This document shows positions 25,619-34,536 of a stretch of DNA of 55,099 bases, piece by piece. Under the pieces are notes generated by a model. It saw only the letters and a list, made by a program, of their open reading frames with translations, searched no databases and had not been told where the DNA came from. Each line of letters opens with the position of its first letter. Within the stretch, counting starts at the first letter, position 1. The stretch is from Anaerolineae bacterium (GTDB lineage: Bacteria > Chloroflexota > Anaerolineae > Aggregatilineales > Phototrophicaceae), in the NCBI GenBank assembly GCA_022843745.1, contig JALHNB010000047.1, forward strand, positions 1 to 55,099, given 5' to 3'. A program made the translations under genes and the position numbers.

Positions 25619-26116
25619 TTATTTCCGGGCGCGCTGCGGCACCAGGAACACCGGACATTCGGCCTCTGCGATCACTTTTTGAGCAACACTGCCCATCATC
25701 AGGCGGCTGAGGCCTGTGCGTCCATGCGTGGACATGGCAATGGCATCAACGTTGAGTTTGCGCGCGGCCTCCAGGATACGCTCGGTGGGGTTGCCCTCGG
25801 CGACTTCCTTATAAACCTTCACACCCAGGCTTTCGATAGGCGCGGCGGTTCTGTCCAGGTAACTGTTGGCATTCTGCCAGGCGAGGTCTGCTTCAGCAGT
25901 GTCAACAGGTAATATCGCGGATGCCAGCATTGCTACGCCATCTTCCAAACCTTTGGCCGCGCGCTGGGGCATTTTAATCATCGGCAGGGTTTTTTCGACT
26001 ACCGTGATTAGCGTCAGGGTGCCGTGTGGCTGCACGAGGGCGAGGGCGTATTCAAGCGCACGTTCCGATAGTTCAGATTGGTCTATGGGGACAAGTACAT
26101 GTTTGATTTGCATCAT
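25619..26116 (-). CDS. universal stress protein (UspA family)
   Basis: This 165-residue single-domain cytosolic protein has an ATP-binding Rossmann-like fold. Landmarks are KHVLVPIDQSELSERALEYA at the start and the late MSTHGRTGLSRLMMGSVAQK loop followed by ECPVFLVP, which is the ATP-binding pattern Gly-x2-Gly-x9-Gly-Ser. The start is set at the first of two ATG codons because GGAGAG lies 4 bases upstream; a longer reading from 26233 has no such site. It converges on the dehydrogenase gene. It probably helps survival under starvation or stress. Confidence 0.9.
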   Translation of the reverse strand: MMQIKHVLVPIDQSELSERALEYALALVQPHGTLTLITVVEKTLPMIKMPQRAAKGLEDGVAMLASAILPVDTAEADLAWQNANSYLDRTAAPIESLGVKVYKEVAEGNPTERILEAARKLNVDAIAMSTHGRTGLSRLMMGSVAQKVIAEAECPVFLVPQRARK

Positions 26117-26424
26117 ACTGCTCTCCAGGATAAAGGGACTTAATGGTTGTATCACCAATGCTTGTGAATGAAATTTATCAATGTGACCGCAAGGGATAGC
26201 AACGTTGACTTCGCAAATGCGAAAACCTGTCATCGGTTTTAAGATTCTTATATTATCTTAGAGCTGAAGAATGTGTGGGGAGTAGTGATGTATGTCATGA
26301 ATGCTGCGCCGTTTGTCAGAGCTGGCGGAATCGTCAATGAGGGAAGAGATGCCGACAGGGATACAACACAATGCAGCAACGACAGCCTGCCTCAGCGCCG
26401 ATTATGTGTACCTCGCTGGCAGCA
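26117..26424. other. intergenic stretch without a recognised gene
   Basis: This is the 5' region of the USP gene. An ATG-initiated frame of 46 codons from 26288 shows no family match, and no clear ribosome-binding site is seen. No hairpin or repeat stands out. Confidence 0.4.
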
Positions 26425-26829
26425 TTAGCGGGCAACAAACTCACTGACGCATGCCTTTAGTTCCTGCAAGATGCCTTCCGAACGGTACGGCTTGGTGATG
26501 TAGCCATCAAAGCCCGCCAATTTGCCGCGTTCGATATCCTTCGGCATGGACAAAGCCGTGAGCGCGATGATCGGCACATTATCCAGGTATGGCCGGGCGC
26601 GAAGCTGTTTCTGTAGCTCCCAGCCGTTGATAACAGGCATCGCCAGGTCGAGCAAAATGAGATTTGGCTCAAGGGCCTCTACAGTCTCTAACACTTTTGT
26701 CGAGTCCGTCATGCCGATCACGGTGGCCTGTCGCGATTCCAACACGAGCGTAATCAGCTTCAGATTGTCAGCTTTGTCCTCGACGATGAGGACGCGCCAG
26801 CTTGAAATATCGGAAGTTAAACCTGTCAT
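26425..26829 (-). CDS. single-domain response regulator
   Basis: This 134-residue protein has only a receiver domain. The phosphorylation site is Asp in LILLDLAMPVINGWE (about residue 59). An acidic pair stands in LIVEDKADN (about 15-16), then Thr in IIALTALSM and Lys in YITKPYR complete the receiver core. There is no output domain, so it signals by protein contact, probably in a relay with the five-PAS kinase whose gene ends 160 bases upstream on the same strand. CAGGATT lies just before the ATG. The first five codons are repeated upstream (26923-26940) as a mini-frame MTGLT-stop. Confidence 0.9.
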   Translation of the reverse strand: MTGLTSDISSWRVLIVEDKADNLKLITLVLESRQATVIGMTDSTKVLETVEALEPNLILLDLAMPVINGWELQKQLRARPYLDNVPIIALTALSMPKDIERGKLAGFDGYITKPYRSEGILQELKACVSEFVAR

Positions 26830-26920
26830 AATCCTGTCCTAATTGAGTACCGATCCGTAATCCCTAATCTCTCCGCATCCACGTCATGGCGGGCTTCAGA
26901 TAGCCAGGTTTACGGAAATA

Positions 26921-26945
26921 TACTAAGTTAAACCTGTCATATTCT
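26921..26945 (-). repeat. duplicated start of the response-regulator gene (mini-frame MTGLT-stop)
   Basis: On the minus strand, ACAGAATATGACAGGTTTAA repeats the start region of the response regulator (26816-26838) nearly exactly. It encodes MTGLT and then TAG (26923-26925). It may be a relic of a duplication or a short upstream leader; it has not been shown to be translated. Confidence 0.5.
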
Positions 26946-26989
26946 GTTGTACTACTTAAGTTAACCCTGCTCATGGTTATTCTCGCGGT

Positions 26990-29900
26990 TCATTCGGCAA
27001 TAAGCGGCAGATGGATCGTAAACGTGCTGCCTTTTTCGACTTCACTTTCCACTGCAATGCTGCCACCCATTAATGTAACCAACCGTTGAACAATTGCCAG
27101 ACCCAATCCAGTCCCTTCATAGCGGCGAGTGGATGAGTTATCAACCTGGCGGAACTGCTCAAAGACATAACCTAACGCTTCTGCTGGGATGCCGATGCCC
27201 GTGTCACGGACGATAATCATCCAGCAGCTATCATCCAGTTTCATTATATTCACATCCACCTGGCCCACAGAAGTGAACTTAATGCCATTACCAACAAGAT
27301 TAATAAGGATTTGCTTCAGACGCATTTCATCGCCAAGGAGTCTCCTCGGCAGGGCAGGATCCAGAAAAGTGACCAGCTTCAGACCCTTCTGGTCAGCGAG
27401 GTTTTGGAAATTCCGCTGAATATCTTCAATCATTGCGCAGAGGTTGACATTCGTGTTGCGCAGCTCAAACTGCCCCGCTTCTATCTTCGAGATGTCGAGG
27501 AGGGTGTTGATGAGCGCCAGGAGGTGTTCGCCGTTGCTCAGAATAATATTGATATACTCGCGCTGAGGGTCGTTCAGGTTGCCAGTCAGGTTATTCAACA
27601 TAGCATCGGAAAATCCGATAATGGCGTTGAGGGGTGTGCGTAATTCGTGCGACATGGTCGCCAGAAATTCGCTTTTCAGGCGATTGGCTTCTTCGGCGCG
27701 TTTGCGAGCCTCGTCCAGTTCCTGCTCAAACTGTTTGCGCAGGGTGACATCGCGGATCGCGCTGGCTATCAGTGATTGCCCATCCGTCTCAATGGGACTC
27801 AGGCTGATCTCGACGGGAAAGGTCGTGCCATCCTTGCGGGTCGCATGCAAGTCCTTCCCGCTGCCCATTGTGCGTGCGTGTGAGAATTCGACATACTCCT
27901 GGCGATGCTGAACGTGCGTGGACTGAAGCATTTCGGGAATCAGCACTTCAACTGTTTTGCCGATCAAATCCGCCTTCGAATAGCCAAATATCTGCTCGGT
28001 CTGGGTGTTGATAAGCGTGATGCGGCCTTCGGTATCGGTGATAATCATCGGGTCGGGCGCGGATTCCAGAAGTGCGCGAAACAGATTTTCTACCTGCTTA
28101 CGTTCGGTCAGATCAGTAACTACCGAAAACGAGCCAATGATCTGCCCGTCTTTGAGGCGCGGTGTGCCGGTAATCAAGGCATGAACCATGCGTCCATCCG
28201 GCTGCCGGAAGCGGGTTTCATAGGTCGAAGTTTCACCGATCTGTCTGCGGCTGCGCGCTTCAAGTAGTGTTTGGTGGTCTTCGGGTATCGTCACGTCCAT
28301 CGGTGATTTGCCAATGATTTCTTCCTGGGGACGACCAACGATGCGGGCATAGGCCGGGTTGACATATTCAAAGCGCCCCTCGGCATTCACGACGGTCACA
28401 CCTTGTCCAAGCGCGTTCATCACCTGCTGGGCAAAATCGCGCTGCTGCTGAAGTTCATGCTCGATACGTTTGCGCTCACCGATGTCCTGAACGCCAATAT
28501 AAACGCGAATCACTCTCTGATGTGTTTCGTCCCATTCGGGTCGTCCATAGCTGCGCAGCCAGCGGACTTCGCCGCGGGTGTTGATAATCCGAAATTCGCT
28601 GATGTCATCTTGGCCGGAGCGCAGCTTTTTGTGGCGTGCCCTGAAAATGTCCTGATCGTCCGGGTGGACAGGCATACTCAGTTGAAAATCCTTGTGAGCA
28701 TCTTCAAGCCTGTGGCCCGTAATTTCCTCAAACGCGCCGACGACCCATTCAAGCTGTGCCTCGTCGTCCGAAATGTAGCGATAGGAGCAGGCATAGTCCC
28801 AAAGCACGCTGGAGAGGTTGCGGTAGCGTTCCTCACTTAATCGCAGCGCTTCTTCGGCACGTTTGCGTTTGGTAATATCACGGTTGACCGCGACAACGCC
28901 CACAGGATTACCCCATTCGTCGTGAAAAAGTATGATGGAGCCAAAAACGTGAATCAGGCTGCCATCTTTCCGCTGCTGAACGACTTCACCAGTCCAGTGA
29001 CCCTGTTCCTGGAACTCGCGGATAACCTGTTCTCTGGTGTTTTGCGTGTCGTACATTGTGTTCAGAATCGCGGCGGTTGACTGGCCGATGACTTCTTCAG
29101 AGCGCCAGCCGTAGATGTTTTCAGCCGCTTTGTTCCAGCTCTGAATATTAAAGTTGAGGTCGGTGGCAATGACGGCATCCGTTACGGCCTCCTGGAGGCT
29201 GGCATGGAAACGAAGCTGGCGCTCACGTTCCATGCTTTCGGTCAGGTCACGCGCGACTTTGGAATAGCCCACAAGGACGTTGTTTTCGTCGCGTATGGCG
29301 GTAATGACGATGCTGCCCCAGAAGCGCGACCCATCCTTGCGCACCCGCCAGCCTTCACCGACAAAGTGACCGTCGCGTTCGGCGATCTGCAAAATGCGCT
29401 GAGGCTCGCCCCTCATGATGTCTTCGGGCGTATAAAAACGGCTGAAATTCTGACCGATAATTTCCTGCGCCGTATAGCCTTTGAGATTTTCCGCGCCGGG
29501 ATTCCAACTGACAATATTGCCGCTGCGATCCAGCATGAAAATCGCGTAATCCCGCACACTGTTCACCAGCAGCCGCAGCGTCCGTTCGCTGACTTCCAAC
29601 GCCACATTCGTCTGTTCGAGTTCGATGGTGCGGGCTTGGACACGCTGTTCGAGTTCGTCGTGTGCCTGACGCAGCGCTTCCATGGCCTGGCTTCGCTGGC
29701 TGTCGATCAGGTTCAGCGAACAAGCAAACCAGAAAATGAGGCCCCCAAACAACACGGCGTTCGCCAGGGCGACTATCACCATCCCAAATTCCGCTTCAAA
29801 AAGCCCTGTTTGCTGAATTTGAAGGCGCAGCCAGGCGATGAGCAGCGGCGCGAAAATCGCGATGGGCAGCAAGCGCCTCGCTAGCAGGCCGCCCGCGTGA

Positions 29901-30547
29901 TCGGACAGGATGACCGCCGCCGGGCCGCGCTCCATATCGGCAAAAAAAACGCCTGCGCAGAGGATAATAAATGTGACGGCAGTCAGCACGGCAATTGTGG
30001 ACTGGGCGTTCATCTGATAAAGCGAGTCCACGCCGTAGATATAGCCCGCCAGCGCCGAAAGTGCCAGCAGCCCGGCGAAGAGCGCGAGTGCCTGTGCCAG
30101 CGCAACATATCTGGATCGCGTGATGAGGATCAGGCTGCTGCCGATAAAGCAAAAATTCAGCGCAGTCACGAACGCCATCCGGCCAGGAAGGTTTGTGGAA
30201 GTTGGCGTTAACACATCCTCGATCAACAATTGGTCGATGCCCAGATTCCAGCCAAACCCATATTCGACCAGCGTCAATAAACCAACCGCAACGACCATTA
30301 CGCTGAACACGTGGGCAAGGCGAGGTCGGCTGCGCCACAGGATCAACGCGCTGCCTGTCAGCACGAAGCACAGGGCCGCATTGAATTTCATCGTCACCGG
30401 GCTAGGCAGGATATTTCTCAGGGGCAGAATATTCAATATCCAGCTTAGAATCACCAGACTGCCGATGGCGATAACGATGATACCTGCCAGGTGCGAAACG
30501 GTTCGCATTCGGACTACCCGACCCGCATGAGATGACTCTGCGCTCAT
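26990..30547 (-). CDS. large membrane sensor histidine kinase with five PAS domains
   Basis: This 1185-residue kinase combines about eight membrane helices (residues 1-285), a coiled-coil segment, five PAS domains (starting roughly at 322, 445, 579, 709 and 826), a HisKA helix pair with MSHELRTPLNAIIGF (His about 966) and a HATPase with the N box, DTGIGI and GTGLGLAI. The PAS domains with WNPGAENLKGY-type sequences often bind haem, flavin or small ligands. The membrane part contains MKFNAALCF, FGWNLGIDQL, GGLLARR and is shared with the kinase at 44332-47844. It has no extra receiver domain, so the single-domain regulator downstream is its likely partner. Confidence 0.92.
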   Translation of the reverse strand: MSAESSHAGRVVRMRTVSHLAGIIVIAIGSLVILSWILNILPLRNILPSPVTMKFNAALCFVLTGSALILWRSRPRLAHVFSVMVVAVGLLTLVEYGFGWNLGIDQLLIEDVLTPTSTNLPGRMAFVTALNFCFIGSSLILITRSRYVALAQALALFAGLLALSALAGYIYGVDSLYQMNAQSTIAVLTAVTFIILCAGVFFADMERGPAAVILSDHAGGLLARRLLPIAIFAPLLIAWLRLQIQQTGLFEAEFGMVIVALANAVLFGGLIFWFACSLNLIDSQRSQAMEALRQAHDELEQRVQARTIELEQTNVALEVSERTLRLLVNSVRDYAIFMLDRSGNIVSWNPGAENLKGYTAQEIIGQNFSRFYTPEDIMRGEPQRILQIAERDGHFVGEGWRVRKDGSRFWGSIVITAIRDENNVLVGYSKVARDLTESMERERQLRFHASLQEAVTDAVIATDLNFNIQSWNKAAENIYGWRSEEVIGQSTAAILNTMYDTQNTREQVIREFQEQGHWTGEVVQQRKDGSLIHVFGSIILFHDEWGNPVGVVAVNRDITKRKRAEEALRLSEERYRNLSSVLWDYACSYRYISDDEAQLEWVVGAFEEITGHRLEDAHKDFQLSMPVHPDDQDIFRARHKKLRSGQDDISEFRIINTRGEVRWLRSYGRPEWDETHQRVIRVYIGVQDIGERKRIEHELQQQRDFAQQVMNALGQGVTVVNAEGRFEYVNPAYARIVGRPQEEIIGKSPMDVTIPEDHQTLLEARSRRQIGETSTYETRFRQPDGRMVHALITGTPRLKDGQIIGSFSVVTDLTERKQVENLFRALLESAPDPMIITDTEGRITLINTQTEQIFGYSKADLIGKTVEVLIPEMLQSTHVQHRQEYVEFSHARTMGSGKDLHATRKDGTTFPVEISLSPIETDGQSLIASAIRDVTLRKQFEQELDEARKRAEEANRLKSEFLATMSHELRTPLNAIIGFSDAMLNNLTGNLNDPQREYINIILSNGEHLLALINTLLDISKIEAGQFELRNTNVNLCAMIEDIQRNFQNLADQKGLKLVTFLDPALPRRLLGDEMRLKQILINLVGNGIKFTSVGQVDVNIMKLDDSCWMIIVRDTGIGIPAEALGYVFEQFRQVDNSSTRRYEGTGLGLAIVQRLVTLMGGSIAVESEVEKGSTFTIHLPLIAE

Positions 30548-30603
30548 AATTTCCTCAAGCTAAATTACAAGTTATTATAAGCCGGATTGATTCTAAAATC
30601 CCT

Positions 30604-30831
30604 TAATCCCGCTGCCTTCATGCTGAATCGCGCCAGCGTTTTCACGGCAGCATTTACTTAAATTTCAATAAGGGTGACAAAGCGCATGTCGAGGATAGCT
30701 ACTTGCCGGAAAGCTATGCGCGTCTGCTCGATCTGAAGGCGAAATACGATCCGGAAAATCTACTCCACTTCAGCGATCCGCTGTCCGCTTGTGAAATAAA
30801 ATCGCTGCTTCAGCGATCCGCTTGCGAATAA
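30604..30831 (+). pseudogene. C-terminal remnant of a berberine-bridge-type FAD-linked oxidase
   Basis: The plus-strand frame (ends TAA at 30829-30831) reads HGSIYLNF...EDSYLPESYARLLDLKAKY followed by DPENLLHF. This is the usual C-terminal signature of BBE-type FAD oxidases (YxNF...Y...YxRLxxxKxxYDPxNxF). A stop codon precedes the frame, and the FAD domain is absent. The tail carries a 15-base direct repeat (CTTCAGCGATCCGCT) at 30768-30782 and 30808-30822. It is a fragment left from an earlier gene. Confidence 0.7.
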
Positions 30832-30838
30832 CGATCTC

Positions 30839-32461
30839 CTATTGCGGGGGTGGTGCCACGTGACCTTGCCACGTTTTCGGGTACGCTGTCCACGCCCATC
30901 GAACCAGACAAAAAATAGTCACGGTAGCCAGGACACCGACAAGTATGACTTGAAAGTTCTGGCTTCGATTAGGGTCGCGAAAATCGAGCAACTGGTTTCC
31001 CCAGGATGGGGTTGGAGGCCGGACACCAAAACCGAGCATACTCAGGCTGATTTCCAGCGTCAGCATGGTGGCGGTTGCGAGTGTAAAAACAGGCAGACTT
31101 GTCCGCAGCCATAAACGCGGGCTGCCATCCTGCATGGATTCGAGCGCTGCTTGCGACCCGCGTAAAACGGAAGGCCAGCCGAATATAACCAGCGCGATGA
31201 TCCATGTATAGGGAGCGAAACCGGATGCTATTACAGCCACAATAGCCAATGTCGGGATTGAACTCACAACGAGGGTGAACGTATCAAGGATCAGTGAACC
31301 GATCTTTGGAAATCGTCCGGCAAATGTGGCTGCAAGAAACGCAATGAAGGTGGTGGTTGCGCCAGCCACAGCGCCAATCATCAGCGAGGTTTGTGTGGCC
31401 AGGAGCAAGCGCGCAAGCTGGTCACGGCCTATGAAATCGGTGCCAAGCAGATGACCTGCCGTGCCGGGTGGCAGAAAGCGGTCTTCCATATTAGTATCGT
31501 TCGGATCGACACGCAGCACGTACCTGTTAATGATCGGCGCGGTCATTGCCAAGACAATGACGATTAACAGGAACGCAAGCGCTGGGCGAAAGCGTCGTAT
31601 TGGCTCAATCACCACATTTTTGGCAGGTATTTCCTGTTTGATGGGCGTATGAGCCATCATAGAAGGATTTTTTCGCGAGGCGATCCAGGCCGTCGTCAGT
31701 AAATGGGTTGAGTAGACGATGATGCCCATGAATAAAAGTAGAGATGAGATAGAAAACCAATCCTGTATCAGTATCGAATCGATGAACATATTTCCGACCC
31801 CGCGCCACGAGAAAATCGCTTCGACAAGCGCCAGATTACCTAAGAAAGCTGCGACGACAGCCGCCGGGGTATTCAGCCCAAGCCTGCGCTGGCGTGAAAA
31901 TTGATGCCAATGTAAATAAGTTCCGACAGTGGGAATTGCCAGAGCGAGGCTGGGCATGACCAGATAGACCAATCTTTGGAAAATCGGCATTCCTGGTTCA
32001 GCGTCTTGAGGGGCGCGGCCTGACAGGGGTAGGAGGTGTAATAACATACCGAAGATGAGGATGAGCAGGACGCTCAAGAAGGCAGCAGGCATCGCGGCGC
32101 ACAAACTCTCGATGACCCTGATAGGCCAGCGGGCAATGAGTCGACTGAGTACCCAGACCAGCAGCAGTGCCGCCACTACCAGCTCAATCGTCGCGGGTAG
32201 CTTGGAAAGGATGGCCTCGGACACGTTAAGGTCGCGTATGAACGATATGCCCTGGATCATGTGCGTCATCCAGTGTATGTATTGTGCAGGAATAGGCTGC
32301 TTGAATGCGTAGGTTGCTTCCCGCATTTCATATATTTCCCGAAGTTGATCGCCAGATAGGAAATCGGCAATGATCAGCCCTTTAGGCAGTAGAATCACGC
32401 TAAAAATCGCGACGAAGCTGATGCCGAACATCACCATAGCGGCATGTATCAGACGGATCAT
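30839..32461 (-). CDS. fused DppB/DppC-like peptide-type ABC permease with both EAA loops missing
   Basis: This 540-residue polypeptide joins a DppB/OppB-like half (about 1-275; SGRAPQ, IFSWRGVGNMFIDSILIQDW) to a DppC/OppC-like half (about 290-540; HLLGTDFIGRDQLARLLLAT, LSMLGFGVRPPTPSWGNQLL). The two halves are usually separate proteins. Compared with recalled E. coli DppB and DppC, the segments before FSWRGVG and SMLGFG are about 30 and 19 residues shorter, so the EAA loops that dock on the ATPase are missing from both. No ATPase or solute-binding gene lies next to it. It may be a decayed transporter, or a membrane protein with a changed role; an intact frame of this length argues against simple decay. 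Confidence 0.75.
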   Translation of the reverse strand: MIRLIHAAMVMFGISFVAIFSVILLPKGLIIADFLSGDQLREIYEMREATYAFKQPIPAQYIHWMTHMIQGISFIRDLNVSEAILSKLPATIELVVAALLLVWVLSRLIARWPIRVIESLCAAMPAAFLSVLLILIFGMLLHLLPLSGRAPQDAEPGMPIFQRLVYLVMPSLALAIPTVGTYLHWHQFSRQRRLGLNTPAAVVAAFLGNLALVEAIFSWRGVGNMFIDSILIQDWFSISSLLLFMGIIVYSTHLLTTAWIASRKNPSMMAHTPIKQEIPAKNVVIEPIRRFRPALAFLLIVIVLAMTAPIINRYVLRVDPNDTNMEDRFLPPGTAGHLLGTDFIGRDQLARLLLATQTSLMIGAVAGATTTFIAFLAATFAGRFPKIGSLILDTFTLVVSSIPTLAIVAVIASGFAPYTWIIALVIFGWPSVLRGSQAALESMQDGSPRLWLRTSLPVFTLATATMLTLEISLSMLGFGVRPPTPSWGNQLLDFRDPNRSQNFQVILVGVLATVTIFCLVRWAWTAYPKTWQGHVAPPPQ

Positions 32462-32842
32462 AGGGATAAGCTTTCTGTAAATTTATCATTCAACAGCTAT
32501 AACCATAACAAGCTCTCTGCAAACCCATCATTTAATAGCTATAACGATAATAGTTCGGGAAAATATAAGCGTCAAATTTAAAAGGCTGAATTTGAAATCA
32601 ATGACTCTGAAAATAAACGGATTCCTGAATTACGCGACTCCCGGCGCACACATGGACTGCGCGGCGTTTGCAACAGTCTGGTTAAGAGGATGGACATACG
32701 GTGTGGCGTGCGCTGCCGAAGATGATGGCGGGCGGGTGAGATTAAGGAGAAACATTATGTGTGACGGAAGCAGGGAATATTAGCGCGAATGTGGCGGTAG
32801 GGAAAGGGACACGGCAGCGCCATGCCCCTACAAATCAGCTAA
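32462..32842. other. intergenic stretch: tandem 42-bp duplication, no recognised gene
   Basis: After the duplication (32468-32551), the region holds a 63-codon ATG frame (32592-32783) without a ribosome-binding site and of odd composition. I do not call this a gene. A degenerate P1 palindrome lies at 32797-32831. Confidence 0.45.
32468..32551. repeat. tandem duplication, two units of 42 bp
   Basis: Units 32468-32509 and 32510-32551 match in about 35 of 42 positions, with conserved AAGCT.TCTG.AAA and AGCTATAAC.ATAA. They stand immediately upstream of the permease gene (start 32461, minus strand) and could be a repeated operator or leader. Confidence 0.6.
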
Positions 32843-33607
32843 TTACTCAGCGACCTCCGTCACCAACTTCCGCGTGAAGAAATCGGCCATTTCGTTGAAG
32901 GCATCGGCGGCGACATCATCGGTGCGAAGCTGTCCGCCTTCGAGCATGAAGCCGTGCGGTTCGCCGGAATAGACTTTTAATTCAAATTCCTTGCCGCCAT
33001 CATCGAGCGCAGTGACATAGCGATAAATATCGGCAATCGGGCTGGGTTCATCTTCTGTACCGTGAATCACCAGCATCGGCGCGGCCAGTTGATCGACCAC
33101 ATCGGCGGGTGCGGTGGGTGAGGCGTTATACGGGAAGCCGTACCAGGCGACTCCGGCTTTCAGGCTGGCGATCTGCGGCAGGAGGAGCATGGTGTAACGC
33201 CCACCCGCGCAGAATCCCGTCAGCCCGATGCGCTCAGGATCGACTTCATCCCGCGCACTCAAAAACGCGATGCTGTCCTCGACCAATAATTTCACCACAT
33301 CGTCGGCAGGGCTTTGCTCAAACGTCTGCCAGCCCACTGCCAGCACGACAAATCCTTCCGCCGCCAGTTGGTCAGCCATCGTCTTGTAGCCTTCTTCCAG
33401 CCCGCGAAACGAGTGGATCAGGACGATAGCGGGATAATTTCCGTCGAATTCTGGCGCTACCAGATAAGACGCATAAGCCTGATCGCCACTCATGATGTCC
33501 ACATCGCTTCCAACGACTGCCAGGGGACTGTCCTGGGCGGAGGCGGGCATCAAAACAGTCAAAACGGTGAGCAGCACGAGAACGATGACAACAATTTTGG
33601 TTTTCAT
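32843..33607 (-). CDS. secreted dienelactone-hydrolase-family protein
   Basis: This 254-residue alpha/beta hydrolase has a signal peptide (MKTKIVVIVLVLLTVLTVLM, cut near residue 24). The nucleophile is a Cys in GLTGFCAGGRYTMLL (about residue 134), as in true dienelactone hydrolases. The acid lies in HGTEDEPSPIAD and the His in SGEPHGFML. An oxyanion strand, IVLIHSFRGLEEGYK, stands near residue 65. True dienelactone hydrolases act inside the cell on chlorocatechol products; this exported one probably cleaves another lactone or ester. AAGGAAA lies before the ATG. Confidence 0.88.
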   Translation of the reverse strand: MKTKIVVIVLVLLTVLTVLMPASAQDSPLAVVGSDVDIMSGDQAYASYLVAPEFDGNYPAIVLIHSFRGLEEGYKTMADQLAAEGFVVLAVGWQTFEQSPADDVVKLLVEDSIAFLSARDEVDPERIGLTGFCAGGRYTMLLLPQIASLKAGVAWYGFPYNASPTAPADVVDQLAAPMLVIHGTEDEPSPIADIYRYVTALDDGGKEFELKVYSGEPHGFMLEGGQLRTDDVAADAFNEMADFFTRKLVTEVAE

Positions 33608-33887
33608 ATACGCTTTCCTTTATCTACACTCAATCAAATGGTAAACATTGCGAACACACTTAATCTAACGTTAAATGTTACGAACGGACAGCAGAAGCAT
33701 AACGTGAGCTGCACAGTGAGGGCAAAAAAATTTAGCTGCATCTCATAATTGTGGTTACGAACGGAAATACGCCGTTGGATTTTTGCGGGTCAGCCGAGGC
33801 TGTTTTGCGTGGAAATACACATGATTCGTGGCGAGGCTTAAGGTAAGATATTGGCGCACGGGATTATCGAAGGTTAAAAGGGCAAAC

Positions 33888-34520
33888 ATGACGGAAAAAC
33901 GGGATCGACGTTACACAGGCACGGATGTTGACATCACCTACAATCTCAAGCGCTGTATCCACGCCGAACACTGCGTTCATGAGCTTGCGCAGGTTTTCGA
34001 CAGGAACGCGCGTCCCTGGATTAACGCAGATGGCGCATCCGCTGACGAAATCGCCACAACAGTTCGCGATTGTCCCTCTGGTGCGCTGCATTACTGGCGC
34101 AAGGACGGCGGCGCGGCGGAACCGATACCGGAGAAAAATACGGTCATTGTCTGGCGTGATGGGCCGCTGCAATTCACGGGCGATCTGCGGCTCGGCGAGG
34201 GCGAAACACGGGCGACGTTGTGCCGCTGCGGTGCATCGCATAATAAGCCATTTTGCGATAATTCGCACAAGGACATCGGGTTTTCAGCGCAGGAGGTTGA
34301 GCCAATTGATGCGAATGTCGAGATTTCCGGCGGGTCGCTAATGATCCGTCCTCGCCCCGATGGGCCGCTGAAAATCGAGGGCAATCTGGAGATTCGCGAC
34401 GCGGCGGGAAACACGCTGTTTGTCGGCAATGAGACGGCGCTGTGCCGCTGCGGTCATTCGGGTAAAAAGCCGTTTTGCGACGGCACACACAACAAAATCG
34501 GATTCAAGACGGAAGAATAA
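33888..34520 (+). CDS. iron-sulfur protein: Fer4_19 domain plus two CDGSH domains
   Basis: This 210-residue redox protein has three metal-binding modules. A divergent one-cluster ferredoxin-like domain (Fer4_19; ITYNLKRCIHAEHC, then RDCPSGALHYW; about residues 12-70) is followed by two CDGSH zinc-finger-like [2Fe-2S] domains, CRCGASHNKPFCDNSH (about 108-123) and CRCGHSGKKPFCDGTH (about 185-200), each with three Cys and one His. The start MTEKRDRRY is chosen as GGGC..AAC lies just before the ATG and matches the domain boundary. Such proteins transfer electrons or clusters. A small GNAT gene lies 16 bases downstream, a common pairing. Confidence 0.9.
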   Translation: MTEKRDRRYTGTDVDITYNLKRCIHAEHCVHELAQVFDRNARPWINADGASADEIATTVRDCPSGALHYWRKDGGAAEPIPEKNTVIVWRDGPLQFTGDLRLGEGETRATLCRCGASHNKPFCDNSHKDIGFSAQEVEPIDANVEISGGSLMIRPRPDGPLKIEGNLEIRDAAGNTLFVGNETALCRCGHSGKKPFCDGTHNKIGFKTEE

Positions 34521-34536
34521 GGATCACACGGATAAT

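Noticed and set aside
26288-26428. 46-codon frame between USP and response regulator genes
   Set aside because: No family pattern, no clear ribosome-binding site.
30839-32461. Permease fusion as a sequencing frameshift joining two genes
   Set aside because: No stop, start or ribosome-binding site lies between the halves, the linker is in frame and both halves show coordinated loss of the EAA loop, which a single frameshift could not produce.
32592-32783. 63-codon frame
   Set aside because: Odd composition, no ribosome-binding site, stands between duplicated DNA and a degenerate palindrome.
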